DNA of 64,000 bases from Chitinophaga alhagiae (GTDB taxonomy: Bacteria > Bacteroidota > Bacteroidia > Chitinophagales > Chitinophagaceae). Shown one piece after another: positions 54,101 to 62,396 of the stretch. The stretch covers positions 930,001-994,000 of the forward strand of contig NZ_QXMH01000002.1 in the NCBI RefSeq assembly GCF_003568665.1. Direction: 5' to 3'. The notes below the pieces were generated by a model. It searched no databases. It saw only the letters and a program-made list of their open reading frames with translations, and was not told the DNA's origin. Within the stretch, counting starts at the first letter, position 1. Every line of letters begins with the position of its first letter. The translations under genes were made by a program, and so were the position numbers.

Positions 54101-54853
54101 GATGAAATAGGCCTGCTGGTGAAGGAATACAACAAAATGGTGCAGAAGCTGGAAGTGAGCGCCGAAATGCTGGCCAAAAGCGAGCGGGAAGGCGCCTGGC
54201 GGGAAATGGCGCGGCAGGTGGCGCACGAGATCAAGAACCCCCTCACGCCCATGAAGCTCAGCATCCAGTACCTGCAGCGGGCCATTGCCAATGACTCGCC
54301 AGATGTGAAGGCCCTGTCTGTCAACGTGGCCAGCACCCTGGTAGAGCAGATCGAGCACCTGTCTAACATTGCGTCTGATTTTGCGGCTTTTGCCTACATC
54401 AGCAAGGGCCATAGCGAGGTGTTTTCGCTGGGAGAGGTGCTGCAGTCTGTGACCGCCCTCTATATGAGCAGCCCTGAATGCCATATTTACTTTGAACGCC
54501 AGCAGAAACCCTACCGCATTGCCGCGGATAAGACCCAGATCAACCGCCTGTTCACCAACCTCCTCCAGAACGCCGTTCAGGCCATTCCCGAGGGCCGGGA
54601 GGGGCATATTGCCATTTCTGTGAATGATGATGGGGAGCACGTTACCGTGGAGGTAATAGATAATGGTACCGGCATTCCGCCGGAGGTGGAGCCCAAAATA
54701 TTCGTACCCAATTTCACCACCAAATCTTCCGGCACCGGCCTGGGCCTGGCTATGTGCAAAAACATAGTGGAACAGGCGGGCGGGGAGATCTGGTTCAAGA
54801 CCTCCCCGGGCATGGGTACTACTTTCTTTGTGAAATTACCGCTGGTGAAGTAG
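51101..54853 (+). CDS. Large multi-pass sensor histidine kinase (NtrY-like)
   Basis: A 1250-residue membrane kinase. One helix at about 17-37 is followed by a first extracytoplasmic region (about 40-205), a block of some eight helices (about 205-480), a second periplasmic region (about 490-725), helices near 727 and 775, a third sensor region (about 800-945), a last helix (about 947-970), and HAMP (about 970-1030). The kinase core follows: H-box REMARQVAHEIKNPLTPMK with His1042, N-box NRLFTNLLQNAVQAI, DNGTGIPPEV and GTGLGLAMCKNIVEQAGG. The H-box resembles NtrY. No response regulator is nearby, so its partner is encoded elsewhere. There is no Bacteroidota consensus promoter in the 68-base gap, so it may be cotranscribed with mazG. 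Confidence 0.93.
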   Translation: MLDIKEIRLFFLRNGYLLIVAAWLFTFAFLFNNYWSYYSSPHGVQRSLESDIHSRENSFGKLAADTATVKKLFNGSYSEGMLKDIHGRDYFLFAFDTTEYGHKMVFWSTNTVQPPVQEGLRPGTSFRKLLNGYYVMKVHAYPSGRYLLGLIPVKREYSISNEYLPSRFYGRPAIGREYAINNRPPGLPVVNVESTILFYLQYDPSKSETSPSLISVLLLTLGCICVLIFINLFATLIAKKLSPLKGFLFLLAVVLIFRVLSYLYAFPVDLGSLNLFQPTIYAKDDVFRSLGDLMLNVLFTFWLILFFRQHVRTIHPPVVRKKWQSRLIIGAAGLVMFIAGQFLLDLIRSLVIDSKISYDVTNFFSLNEYSVIGSMCLGFIAITFLFFSQIVNYLLNQLTDFQYRSKYIALAVVGLVWLAFRFNQPDFSASVVLMFWLLAYVVILDLLELRFSQGSASLPFIMWMLMMTVTTSAVLIYYNNQKELNTRLNIAQNLSKQRDPYLETLLTDVGDRIAKDPAIRQFFIQPSRESKRGLERTLEEKYFSRYLNRFNISFHTFDAEGQPLYNRTRDTLEQFNARIMTGSTLPHVLGRDLYYDERSFNDYSYIGKKEFTGYNDFVSGYLFYEVRSEPEVARADRLYPELLIESGMQDPDAEYADRYSSAVYDKGVLVLNHNSYPFKTYLTPREIPAADVVYEEENGYSVLYYQASKDKLVLIAKPTRNFLEFITLFAYMFCLFLLIIGLYVLLDLLIKARMRIANLRNIVKPSIRTKVQGTIIFAVTFAFLALGLTTILFFIGRYREENAEKLSTTVHGIAREIEGAFHAQREFDEMEMIFDSIFVKDLSAAIAEIATEHNVDINIYNTHGQLELSAQPLMIEKGLLSEAMNPLAYYQLSRLNEIQFIQEERIGNMKFISGYIPLRNKGNVFAYLNVPYFATQTELNQQISTFLVALITINAFIFLIAGLLVLLISNTITKSFSLITDKLRNVNLGQHNEEIAWDKDDEIGLLVKEYNKMVQKLEVSAEMLAKSEREGAWREMARQVAHEIKNPLTPMKLSIQYLQRAIANDSPDVKALSVNVASTLVEQIEHLSNIASDFAAFAYISKGHSEVFSLGEVLQSVTALYMSSPECHIYFERQQKPYRIAADKTQINRLFTNLLQNAVQAIPEGREGHIAISVNDDGEHVTVEVIDNGTGIPPEVEPKIFVPNFTTKSSGTGLGLAMCKNIVEQAGGEIWFKTSPGMGTTFFVKLPLVK

Positions 54854-54881
54854 CTCCCTGGGCGCAACGCCACAAAAGAAA

Positions 54882-54910
54882 AAGGGCTCACCTGGTAAGG
54901 TAAGCCCCTT
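54882..54910. terminator. Hairpin between convergent kinase and plsX genes
   Basis: AAGGGCTCACCT pairs with AGGTAAGCCCCTT with one bulge and one mismatch. It lies 28 bases after the kinase stop and 22 bases beyond the plsX stop, so it could serve both. Confidence 0.5.
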
Positions 54911-54932
54911 GGTATCTTTAACCCGATGGGGA

Positions 54933-55889
54933 TCAATCTTCTTTTACCGCTACAAAGCTCTCGCGGACCTTGTCCAGCAGTTTGCTTTCTATCATTCTTT
55001 GCGCCAGGGCTATCATGTTGGAGAAGGCGCGGCCCCCGGATATGCCGTGGCCGATGATCACCGGCTCGGACACGCCCAGTACCGGCGTACCGCCGTATTG
55101 CTCAAAGTCGAACTTGTCCATGTACTCGTCTTTGATATTGCGCCTGACCATAATATCATGGAAAGACTCCGCCATTTTCAGCACTACATTGCCGGTAAAC
55201 CCTTCACAAACGATCACGTCTGCGGTGTCTTTGAACACGTCCCGGCCTTCTACGTTGCCGATAAAGTTCAGTTGTTTGGCCTCTTTGAGCAGGGGGTAGG
55301 TGGCTTGTGCCAGCAGGTTGCCTTTGCCTTCTTCTTCCCCGATATTGAGCAGGCCCACTCTGGGGGAGGGGTTGCCCATGATGTATTGGGAATAGAGGGA
55401 GCCCAGCAGGGCAAACTGTACCAGGTTTTCCGGTTTGCAGTCCGCATTGATGCCAACATCCAGCAGGAGGCCGGGGTTACCGGTTTCCCTGGGTACAATA
55501 GTGGAAATGGTGGGGCGTTGAACGCCGTCAATGAGCTTAATGGAATAAATAGCGCCTACCATCATGGCCCCGGTATTACCGGCGCTGATGAAAGCACCTA
55601 TTTTTTTGTTTTGCAGGAGATGGAAGCCGATGGAAATGGAGGAATGCGGCTTTTCCTTGAGCGCCTTGGTAGGATGTTCATTCATCCCGATGAGCTGGGA
55701 TGAATGAACAACTGAATATCTTGATTGGTCCAGCTGTGCATCGGACAGCAAGGGCGCCAGGGCTTGCTCGTCACCGATCAGTACCAGATGCACATCTGCG
55801 GCAACACTGCTATCTAAAAATAATTTAACTCCTTTTACTGCTTCTGCGGGGGCGTAATCGCCGCCCATCATATCAAGCCCGATTCTCAT
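54933..55889 (-). CDS. plsX: Phosphate acyltransferase PlsX
   Basis: A 318-residue enzyme making acyl-phosphate from acyl-ACP at the start of phospholipid synthesis. Landmarks: MRIGLDMMGGDYAP, ISAGNTGAMMVGAIY, LDVGINADCKPENL, GLLNIGEEEGKGN, FIGNVEGRDVF, VCEGFTGNVVLKMAE and GHGISGGRAFSNMI. Length is normal. It is the third gene of the conserved yceD-rpmF-plsX unit, 46 bases after rpmF. fabH, which often follows, is absent; the next gene is the convergent kinase. Confidence 0.96.
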   Translation of the reverse strand: MRIGLDMMGGDYAPAEAVKGVKLFLDSSVAADVHLVLIGDEQALAPLLSDAQLDQSRYSVVHSSQLIGMNEHPTKALKEKPHSSISIGFHLLQNKKIGAFISAGNTGAMMVGAIYSIKLIDGVQRPTISTIVPRETGNPGLLLDVGINADCKPENLVQFALLGSLYSQYIMGNPSPRVGLLNIGEEEGKGNLLAQATYPLLKEAKQLNFIGNVEGRDVFKDTADVIVCEGFTGNVVLKMAESFHDIMVRRNIKDEYMDKFDFEQYGGTPVLGVSEPVIIGHGISGGRAFSNMIALAQRMIESKLLDKVRESFVAVKED

Positions 55890-55935
55890 GAACTGTGTTT
55901 GTCTTTTTGCTCGGGGGTAAAATTAGTAAAAATTA

Positions 55936-56130
55936 TTATTTAACGGCAGCTTGTTTTTCCAAAACAACTTTTCCTTTATAGAACAGTTTGTTCTCTACCC
56001 AGTGAGCACGGTGTCTCAGGTGCACTTCGCCGGTAGCGCTGTCTGTGCTTAACGTTTCAGCAAAAGCCTTGTAGTGCGTTCTTCTTTTTGCTGATCTTTG
56101 CTGCGAATGTCTACGTTTAGGATTCGGCAT
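55936..56130 (-). CDS. rpmF: 50S ribosomal protein L32
   Basis: A 64-residue basic protein with the L32 signature MPNPKRRHSQQRSAKRRTHY and HLRHRAHWVENKLFYKGKVV. It lacks the CxxC zinc pair found in some bacterial L32, as is usual for a zinc-independent form. It sits between the YceD-like gene (32 bases) and plsX, the classic order. Confidence 0.97.
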   Translation of the reverse strand: MPNPKRRHSQQRSAKRRTHYKAFAETLSTDSATGEVHLRHRAHWVENKLFYKGKVVLEKQAAVK

Positions 56131-56162
56131 CTTATTTAAATTTTAATTGTACTTGTTTAAAA

Positions 56163-56699
56163 TCAATTGTCTCTGAACTTCTCCAACCCTTTCCAGATCG
56201 GATTAGTGGTGTCTTCGCCCTGTTTGTTCATTTTTTCCAGCATTTCGAGCACTTTCGGGTCGCAACCGCTTTTGCCGTTGGCATCATCCGGGTGTATCCG
56301 CTGCATGGGGATACTCAGGTTGATGAACTCGTAGACAAAATCGGCTACGTTCAGGTGCGATTCCGTCCTGGAAATGTACGTAATGTCCGGATCTTCGTCA
56401 CCGCTCAGCTCCGCGGGGTCTTCCACCAGCTTTACCACCTGGTTGAAATCGTCCCACAGCTGCATCTCGAACGGCTGCCCGCAGCGGTCACAGGTAACGG
56501 TAACCGTACCCCCGACCTCGAATTTTAACAAGAAAAGGTTATTTTTCTTGTCAAATTGTAACTTTACGGTCGCGTTACAGTTCGAGAAATCCTGCTGTCC
56601 GTAGTTTTCAAAGAAACTATCTGTGATCTGGTATTGGAATGTATGCACCCCGGGCGTCAGACCTACAAAAGCTATGTCAAATTCGCGGAGATGCTTCAT
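56163..56699 (-). CDS. yceD: YceD/DUF177 family protein
   Basis: A 178-residue protein of the DUF177 family, linked to 23S rRNA and ribosome biogenesis in other organisms and nearly always encoded before rpmF. It has CDRCGQPFEMQLW as a CxxC element and the family closing segment NLSIPMQRIHPDD with the conserved 'DPKVLEMLEKM' near the C-terminus. Start: ATG 56699 (MKHLREFD). An in-frame ATG at 56729 would lie within the -7 element of the promoter 56727-56755, so it is excluded. Confidence 0.9.
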   Translation of the reverse strand: MKHLREFDIAFVGLTPGVHTFQYQITDSFFENYGQQDFSNCNATVKLQFDKKNNLFLLKFEVGGTVTVTCDRCGQPFEMQLWDDFNQVVKLVEDPAELSGDEDPDITYISRTESHLNVADFVYEFINLSIPMQRIHPDDANGKSGCDPKVLEMLEKMNKQGEDTTNPIWKGLEKFRDN

Positions 56700-56726
56700 A
56701 TCAAAAACCTCACTTTTAGAGGGATG

Positions 56727-56755
56727 CAAAGGTACACAAATATTTGCAAAAGCAA
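56727..56755 (-). promoter_or_regulatory. Promoter of the yceD-rpmF-plsX operon
   Basis: On the minus strand TTG (56755-56753), an 18-base spacer and TACCTTTG (56734-56727), an exact consensus match. The predicted start near 56720 leaves about 20 bases before ATG 56699. Confidence 0.72.
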
Positions 56756-56894
56756 AAATTTCCTACTTTTACTGATTCTCATCTGATTTTTATATATAAA
56801 AATTTATAAAAATGTCAGATATTTACAGATAGCCACTTACGGCAAAATGATGTAACTTCATGCTCCATTAAAACAAATTGCTCCGCAATGCCTT

Positions 56895-59366
56895 ATGAAA
56901 TCCTATAAAGCCCCCTATTCTGCAGACAACATGACACCCAAAGGACGAATAGGACGGACGAAAAAAAACACACTGAAGTCACCTGCAGCCCCCCCAACAG
57001 ACGGGTTACCCCATATTTTTGCCCTGCCCATTGCCGTTTACCTCCAGAATACCAATGCCGGCGTGCTGGTCTCTGACGAGCGCCACCGCTTTATCTGGGG
57101 AAACGACGTGTTCATGGGGTATTTCAATGCCGGCCGGGCGTATAAAGGCAATATGATCGACAAAACCTTCCGGTCCATGATCGACTATTGCGCGCCCTAC
57201 CTGACCGATCCTGCCGGATTTGAATTGAAAATGAAGGAATTACGTAAACGGAAAAAGCCTTACTTCGGCTGGGAGCTTGCTTTCAGCACCGGAGAGATCC
57301 GGGAGGTCAGCTATATACCGGTATTTGACGGCGCCCATTTTGCCGGCAGCATCTGGCAGATCGTGGATGTGACCCGCCACCGCCTCTGGCAGGAAGAACT
57401 GCGGCGCGCGGATGAAAAATACCGCGTCATCCTGGACAACCTCAACGCCGGCCTCTGTGAAACAGACCTGGAAGGCAACATCGTAAAGGTGTACGAGAGT
57501 TTCTGCCGCCTTTCCGGCTATACGGAAGAAGAGCTGTTGGGCCGCAATATTACAGACATCTTTGTGCCGGAAGAGAACCGGGAGTATGCCCGCAACCTGC
57601 GGCGCTACCGCGTGGAGAAAAAGGTGGCCCTGCTGTACGACATGGAAATAGTGCTCAAAGACGGTACCCGCAAATGGGTGCTGGCCAGCTCCGGCAATAT
57701 TTATGACCGGGAGGGCATGCCCGTTGGCGGCGTAGGCATCCATATGGACATTACCCCCCAGAAAGCCCTGCAAAAGGAGCTGGAAACGGCCAAACAGGCG
57801 GCGGAAGAGGCCCAGCGCGCCCAGAAGGAGTTCCTGGCCAACATGAGCCACGAGATCCGTACCCCCCTCAACGCCATCATAGGCATGGCCCACCTCCTGG
57901 ATGAAACGGCCCTCAGTGACGAACAGAAGGAATATATCAAGATACTCAAACACTCCTCCGGCATCCTGCACGGCCTTATTACGGACATCCTGGACATTTC
58001 CAAGATAGAGGCCGGCAAACAGGAGATCAATGCCCGCGAGTTTGACCTGCGGGAGCTGATACAGCGCATGAAGCACACGTTCCAGCTCAAGCTGGGGCAA
58101 CGGCCGGTGAAAGTGACCCTGGAACTGGACAAACGTATTGATACCCTGCTGATAGGAGACGATATGATCCTGAACCAGATACTGATGAATTTGTTAGGAA
58201 ATGCAGAAAAATTCACGAAAGAGGGCGAAATTGCGATCAGGGTGTACCTGGACAACATACAGGGCAACACCCTGTGGCTGAAGTTCCAGGTGGCAGATAC
58301 AGGGATAGGCATTGAAAAGGACAAGCTGGAGCTGGTGTTCCAGAACTACAAACAGGCGGAAAAAGACATCCGCGAGCGGTATGGCGGCACCGGCCTGGGC
58401 CTGGCCATAGCCAAACAACTGGTAGAGCTGCAGGGCGGGCAGATCAGCGTGGAAGAAGGGCCGGAGTTCCGTACCTGTTTCAGTTTCACCCTGCCGTTCA
58501 TAGACACCCGCAAGCCGCTGGCCGGCATGGTGGAGGCAGACATGGACAACAACAAGTATGCCCGCATAGACTTCGGGCAATCACGGGTACTGGTGGTGGA
58601 AGACAACCCCATGAACCTGAAATATATTATCAGCCTGCTTGAAAAATACAAGATAGACTACCAACTGGCCACCAACGGCCCTGACGCACTGTACTTCCTG
58701 GAATCCAGGCAGTACGACCTGGTGCTGATGGACATCCGCATACCCGGCATGGACGGGTTTGAGCTGGCCCGCAAGATCAGGGAGGACGAGAGCCGTCCCA
58801 ACGTGGCCACCCCGGTAATAGCCACCACGGCGGCCGCCATGCCGAGCACCATCACACTGGCGCGCACCATCGGCATTACGGACATTCTCACAAAGCCCTA
58901 TACACCTGATCAGTTATTGCAGGTGTTGAACAAATACCTCAATGAAGACGAAACAGAAATTATTATGGAAGTGCAAAATATTAGCGGATACGAATTTCAT
59001 CCCGGCCTGGACGTAAGGTACCTGAACACGTTGTATGAGAGTAACATCGGTTACGCCATAGACCTGTTCGAGATCTTTGTGATGACCATACAGGAAGAAA
59101 TGGGCAAGCTGGAAACAGTGGCCAGGGAAAACGACTGGGAAAAACTGAAATTCCAGGTGCATAAGATCAAACCGAACTTTTCCATGGTGGGCCTCACCTG
59201 GATCACCGCGCGTATGGAACAGCTGGAAGCGCACCTGCGCAAAGCGGAAGAGCTGGATATGATACCCGGCATGCTGCAGGAAATTTCTACCGAGGTAAAC
59301 AAACTGTTCCCCACCATTGAAAGCGAGCTGCAGAAGATGCAGGCATTTGTGAAAGGTAAAGAATAA
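56895..59366 (+). CDS. Hybrid sensor histidine kinase with PAS, receiver and Hpt domains
   Basis: An 823-residue soluble hybrid kinase. An N-terminal PAS-like region (about 45-165, NTNAGVLVSDERHRFIWGND) is followed by a clear PAS/PAC domain (about 170-290, LCETDLEGNIVKVYESFCRLSGYTEEEL split, GVGIHMDITPQK). Then HisKA with NMSHEIRTPLNA (His319), HATPase (NQILMNLLGNAEKF, DTGIGIEKDKLE, GGTGLGLAIAKQL), and a receiver (VLVVEDNPMNLKY, LVLMDIRIPGMDG with Asp613, ILTKPYTP). The C-terminal 110 residues form an Hpt domain (VHKIKPNFSMVGL, His756). There is no DNA-binding output and no response regulator nearby, so the phosphoryl group passes to a regulator elsewhere. There are no membrane segments, so the signal is intracellular. 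Confidence 0.93.
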   Translation: MKSYKAPYSADNMTPKGRIGRTKKNTLKSPAAPPTDGLPHIFALPIAVYLQNTNAGVLVSDERHRFIWGNDVFMGYFNAGRAYKGNMIDKTFRSMIDYCAPYLTDPAGFELKMKELRKRKKPYFGWELAFSTGEIREVSYIPVFDGAHFAGSIWQIVDVTRHRLWQEELRRADEKYRVILDNLNAGLCETDLEGNIVKVYESFCRLSGYTEEELLGRNITDIFVPEENREYARNLRRYRVEKKVALLYDMEIVLKDGTRKWVLASSGNIYDREGMPVGGVGIHMDITPQKALQKELETAKQAAEEAQRAQKEFLANMSHEIRTPLNAIIGMAHLLDETALSDEQKEYIKILKHSSGILHGLITDILDISKIEAGKQEINAREFDLRELIQRMKHTFQLKLGQRPVKVTLELDKRIDTLLIGDDMILNQILMNLLGNAEKFTKEGEIAIRVYLDNIQGNTLWLKFQVADTGIGIEKDKLELVFQNYKQAEKDIRERYGGTGLGLAIAKQLVELQGGQISVEEGPEFRTCFSFTLPFIDTRKPLAGMVEADMDNNKYARIDFGQSRVLVVEDNPMNLKYIISLLEKYKIDYQLATNGPDALYFLESRQYDLVLMDIRIPGMDGFELARKIREDESRPNVATPVIATTAAAMPSTITLARTIGITDILTKPYTPDQLLQVLNKYLNEDETEIIMEVQNISGYEFHPGLDVRYLNTLYESNIGYAIDLFEIFVMTIQEEMGKLETVARENDWEKLKFQVHKIKPNFSMVGLTWITARMEQLEAHLRKAEELDMIPGMLQEISTEVNKLFPTIESELQKMQAFVKGKE

Positions 59367-59378
59367 CAGCTGCGCCCG

Positions 59379-60260
59379 TCAGTTCAGCACGGCCAGTATC
59401 TCCTTGATGTCATTATAATAACTGCCGCCAAACAGGTTCAGGTGTACCAGCAGGGGGTATAGCTGGCAGAGCCCTATGCGCTGCTGCCAGCCGTTCTCCA
59501 GCGGGCGTATGGCCTGGTAGGTATAATAGAAACGTGTGTCGAACCCGCCGAACAAACGCGTCATGGCGATGTCCATCTCCCGGTGGCCATAGTATACGGC
59601 AGGATCGAAAATACAGGCCTTCCCGTTAGTGCCCACCAGGAAGTTGCCGCTCCACAGATCACCATGCAGCAGTGCCGGCGGCTCGTCAGGAAAAAGGGCG
59701 GGCAGGCGGCGGCACAACTGTTCTATTTGCCGCAGCACGCTTTGTTCCATCCTGTGCTGGTCATACGCCATGCGCGCCAGCGGCATCAGCCGGTTAAAGG
59801 CGTAGAACACGGGCCAGTTGCTGTAGGGGGTATTGTATTGTTTGAGGGAACCGATGTAATTGGCGGCCTGCAGGCCGTAAAAGGGCTGTGTTTGCTCGTG
59901 CAGCCGCGCCATGCCGGCGGCAAAACCTTCCCAGAAATCAGGGGCGGCGGCGCCTTTTTCCACGTATTCCGTAACCAGGAAAGCCCGGTTGCCGGCAGCG
60001 CCCGTGCAAAGGGGGCGGGGTACGGCCAGGGCGCCGGTCTGCCACAGTTCCTCCAGCCCGTCGTGCTCCCGTATGAACATATCAGGGTACTTGCGGGCAT
60101 CGTTCGTTTTGAGGAACCAGCGGCCCTCATTTGTTTCCAGCCGGAACGTATCGTTAATATCTCCACCGTATACCCGCTCTGCGCTATTAATCTGTATTTT
60201 CACCGATAATTGTGCGGATAGGGCCTGGGCCAATTCCCTTTTTGTAATTTCATCTATCAT
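59379..60260 (-). CDS. Fructosamine/ketosamine-3-kinase family protein
   Basis: A 293-residue kinase-fold protein that phosphorylates fructosamine residues on glycated proteins or small amines, causing deglycation. Family motifs: RVYGGDINDTFRLET, GRWFLKTN (ATP lysine), VTEYVEKGAA, the catalytic LLHGDLWSGNFL and the metal site CIFDPAVYYGHREMDIAMTRLFGGF split over residues 212-236. Length is normal. It is divergent from the DUF3810 gene with almost no intergenic space, and convergent with the hybrid kinase (12-base gap). Confidence 0.92.
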   Translation of the reverse strand: MIDEITKRELAQALSAQLSVKIQINSAERVYGGDINDTFRLETNEGRWFLKTNDARKYPDMFIREHDGLEELWQTGALAVPRPLCTGAAGNRAFLVTEYVEKGAAAPDFWEGFAAGMARLHEQTQPFYGLQAANYIGSLKQYNTPYSNWPVFYAFNRLMPLARMAYDQHRMEQSVLRQIEQLCRRLPALFPDEPPALLHGDLWSGNFLVGTNGKACIFDPAVYYGHREMDIAMTRLFGGFDTRFYYTYQAIRPLENGWQQRIGLCQLYPLLVHLNLFGGSYYNDIKEILAVLN

Positions 60261-60276
60261 GTTCCGTCAAGTTAAA

Positions 60277-61344
60277 ATGGAAACGAACAACCTGGTCAAA
60301 AAGCAGCTGATAGGCATAGTTATCAGCGTACTCGGCATTCTTGTATTGAATGCGGTATTTGCAGCGGGTGGTTGGCCGGCTGATCTATATTTTCATAGGT
60401 GGTACGTTTTCATTAGTACAGTCTTAAGAAAAGTTTTAGGAAAAATACCCTTCAGTATTGGCGATGTAATATACGGCGTCTGGGTAATAATGTTTGTAGT
60501 ATTTTTATTAAGAATTGGCTGGGACCTGGTATGCGGCCGCTGGCAGCAGCTGCTGTACCGTTTTCTGCAGGGCGTGCGCTGGCTGCTCTCCGTGTATTTC
60601 GTGTTCCTGCTGTTCTGGGGCGGGCATTACCGCCGCACCACGCCGGTGGCCGAGCTGGGGTTTGATGTAAAAAAATATACCACGGCAGACCTGTACCTGC
60701 TGGCGGATACGCTGGTGACACTTACTAACCGGGACAAGGCGGCCCTGCACCCGCGGCCTGACACGCATTACAGCGCCACCTTCAGGGCCGCGGCGGAAAA
60801 TTACCGGCAGGCCGCGCGTACATGGCCGGAGCTGGCGTATACGCCTGTTTCCCTCAAACCGTCGTTGTACAGCAGCTACCTCAATTACCTGGGTGTAACC
60901 GGGTACCTCAATCCTTTCACCAACGAGGCGCAGGTGAACACGCGCATCCCGGCTTTCCTGCAACCTTTCACCACCTGCCACGAGATTGCCCACCAGCTGG
61001 GCTATGCGCCTGAAGAAGACGCCAACTTCATTGGTTACATTACCGCCAGCCGCTCTGCGGACCCGCGTTTCCGCTATGCGGCCAATTTTGAAATGCTGTT
61101 GTACACGCTGCGCCAGCTGGGCCGCCGCAACGGCTATATGGCCCGCCTGATCTGGAACCGGGCAGATATTACCGTGCGGGAAGACGTGCGCGCCATGATC
61201 CTTTTTTACCGGCAGTTTGAAGGCCCCCTAGACGATTATTCCGCCGTGCTGTACGATCAGTACCTGAAAGCCAACCGGCAGCAGCAGGGCATCCGCAGCT
61301 ACAGTGAGGTGGTGGGCTGGCTCATGTCCTATTACAAGCTCTAG
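60277..61344 (+). CDS. DUF3810 membrane protein with zincin-like HExxH-type motif
   Basis: A 355-residue protein with three N-terminal membrane helices (LIGIVISVLGILVLNAVFAAG; VIYGVWVIMFVVFLL; YRFLQGVRWLLSVYFVFLL) and a soluble C-terminal domain. FTTCHEIAHQLGYAPEEDANF contains an HEIAH motif plus a downstream acid, as in zinc metallopeptidases; activity of the family is undemonstrated as far as I know. The start is uncertain: METNNLVKK at 60277 or MFRQVKMET at 60259, which would overlap the divergent kinase start codon. The last four bases overlap the convergent arginase gene. Confidence 0.8.
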   Translation: METNNLVKKQLIGIVISVLGILVLNAVFAAGGWPADLYFHRWYVFISTVLRKVLGKIPFSIGDVIYGVWVIMFVVFLLRIGWDLVCGRWQQLLYRFLQGVRWLLSVYFVFLLFWGGHYRRTTPVAELGFDVKKYTTADLYLLADTLVTLTNRDKAALHPRPDTHYSATFRAAAENYRQAARTWPELAYTPVSLKPSLYSSYLNYLGVTGYLNPFTNEAQVNTRIPAFLQPFTTCHEIAHQLGYAPEEDANFIGYITASRSADPRFRYAANFEMLLYTLRQLGRRNGYMARLIWNRADITVREDVRAMILFYRQFEGPLDDYSAVLYDQYLKANRQQQGIRSYSEVVGWLMSYYKL

Positions 61345-62288
61345 TTCATCATCAGCACGTTCACGCTGCGCTGCAGGATGTTGAAGGCTATTTCCGCCAT
61401 CAGGTTCTCGCGGTCAAGGGTGGGGTTTACTTCCGTGATCTCGAAGCAGCATATTTTACGGTGCTGCATGAATTTGGAGATAAGGTCTTCCGCCTCTCTT
61501 TCCCGCAGGCCATTGCTCACCGGCGTGCCGGTACCGCGGGAAATGGAAGCGTCCAGGCTGTCTACGTCAAAAGACACATAGATGTACTCACAGTTGCTCA
61601 GGTAACGGAACACGCTGCGGGCCACGTTTTCCGCGCCCTTGCGGCGTACTTCGCCGGTGGTGATCACCTTCATGCCGTGTTTTTTGATGAGGTGCTCTTC
61701 TTCCTTCTCATAATCCCGCAGGGAAATGAACACAATATCTTCCGGCAGCACCTTGGGCGCTATTTTGCCGATGTTCTTGAGCTGGTCCCACATCTTCACC
61801 GTATGCTCGTCTACTTCATGCACCATGTGATCTTTATTGTCTTCCGCAATGCTCACCGCCAGCGGCATGCCGTGCATGTTGCCGGAGGGAGTGGTGAAGG
61901 GGGTGTGCAGGTCCGCGTGCGCATCTATCCAGATCACGCCCAGCTTGGCCTTGGGCCGGGCCATCTTCAGGCCGGCAATAGTGGCCCCGGCCGTGCTGTG
62001 GTCTCCTGACAGCACCACGGGGAACCAGTTGGCCTTGATGGTATCGCACACGCTTTTGCTGATCTTCTCATACATGGAATAGGTGCCTTTGATGCGTTTG
62101 GCGTAAGGGCTTTCTATGGGCTCGAAGAGGAGCTTATTTTCCGTTTCTATTTCTTCTGTGGGAAAGTGTACAAAGAAGTTGCTCATGAAATCGAGCGCTG
62201 CTATCTTGATAGCGTCTACCCCCAGGCTGGCGCCACGGGTACCTGCCCCGATTTCGGACTTCACTTCAATAATCTTGATGTTCTTCAT
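61341..62288 (-). CDS. Arginase/agmatinase family ureohydrolase
   Basis: A 315-residue manganese enzyme. Metal ligands lie in SGDHST, WIDAHADLHTP and SFDVDSLDASISRGTGTP; EITEVNPTLD closes the site. Substrate-side residues PSGNMHGMPLA fit arginase better than agmatinase, so hydrolysis of arginine to ornithine and urea is the best guess, though formiminoglutamase remains possible. Length is typical. It is convergent with DUF3810 (4-base overlap) and lies 108 bases downstream of the acyl-CoA dehydrogenase on the same strand. Confidence 0.9.
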   Translation of the reverse strand: MKNIKIIEVKSEIGAGTRGASLGVDAIKIAALDFMSNFFVHFPTEEIETENKLLFEPIESPYAKRIKGTYSMYEKISKSVCDTIKANWFPVVLSGDHSTAGATIAGLKMARPKAKLGVIWIDAHADLHTPFTTPSGNMHGMPLAVSIAEDNKDHMVHEVDEHTVKMWDQLKNIGKIAPKVLPEDIVFISLRDYEKEEEHLIKKHGMKVITTGEVRRKGAENVARSVFRYLSNCEYIYVSFDVDSLDASISRGTGTPVSNGLREREAEDLISKFMQHRKICCFEITEVNPTLDRENLMAEIAFNILQRSVNVLMMN

Positions 62289-62396
62289 ATTGTTTTGGTG
62301 TTGTGGCCGCCAATACGGATAGGGCGCCGTTTTGCGGGGAATCGTATTGTTGCCGGCAGGCTGTGCCCGGTTGCCGGCCGCCGGGCGCGGCGCCGC

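Noticed and set aside
50858..54640. Very long open frames (667 and 561 codons) antisense to the NtrY-like kinase and mazG
   Set aside because: They mirror strongly biased codons of the real genes, have low-complexity His/Gln-rich translations and no domain; the sense frames carry clear family motifs.
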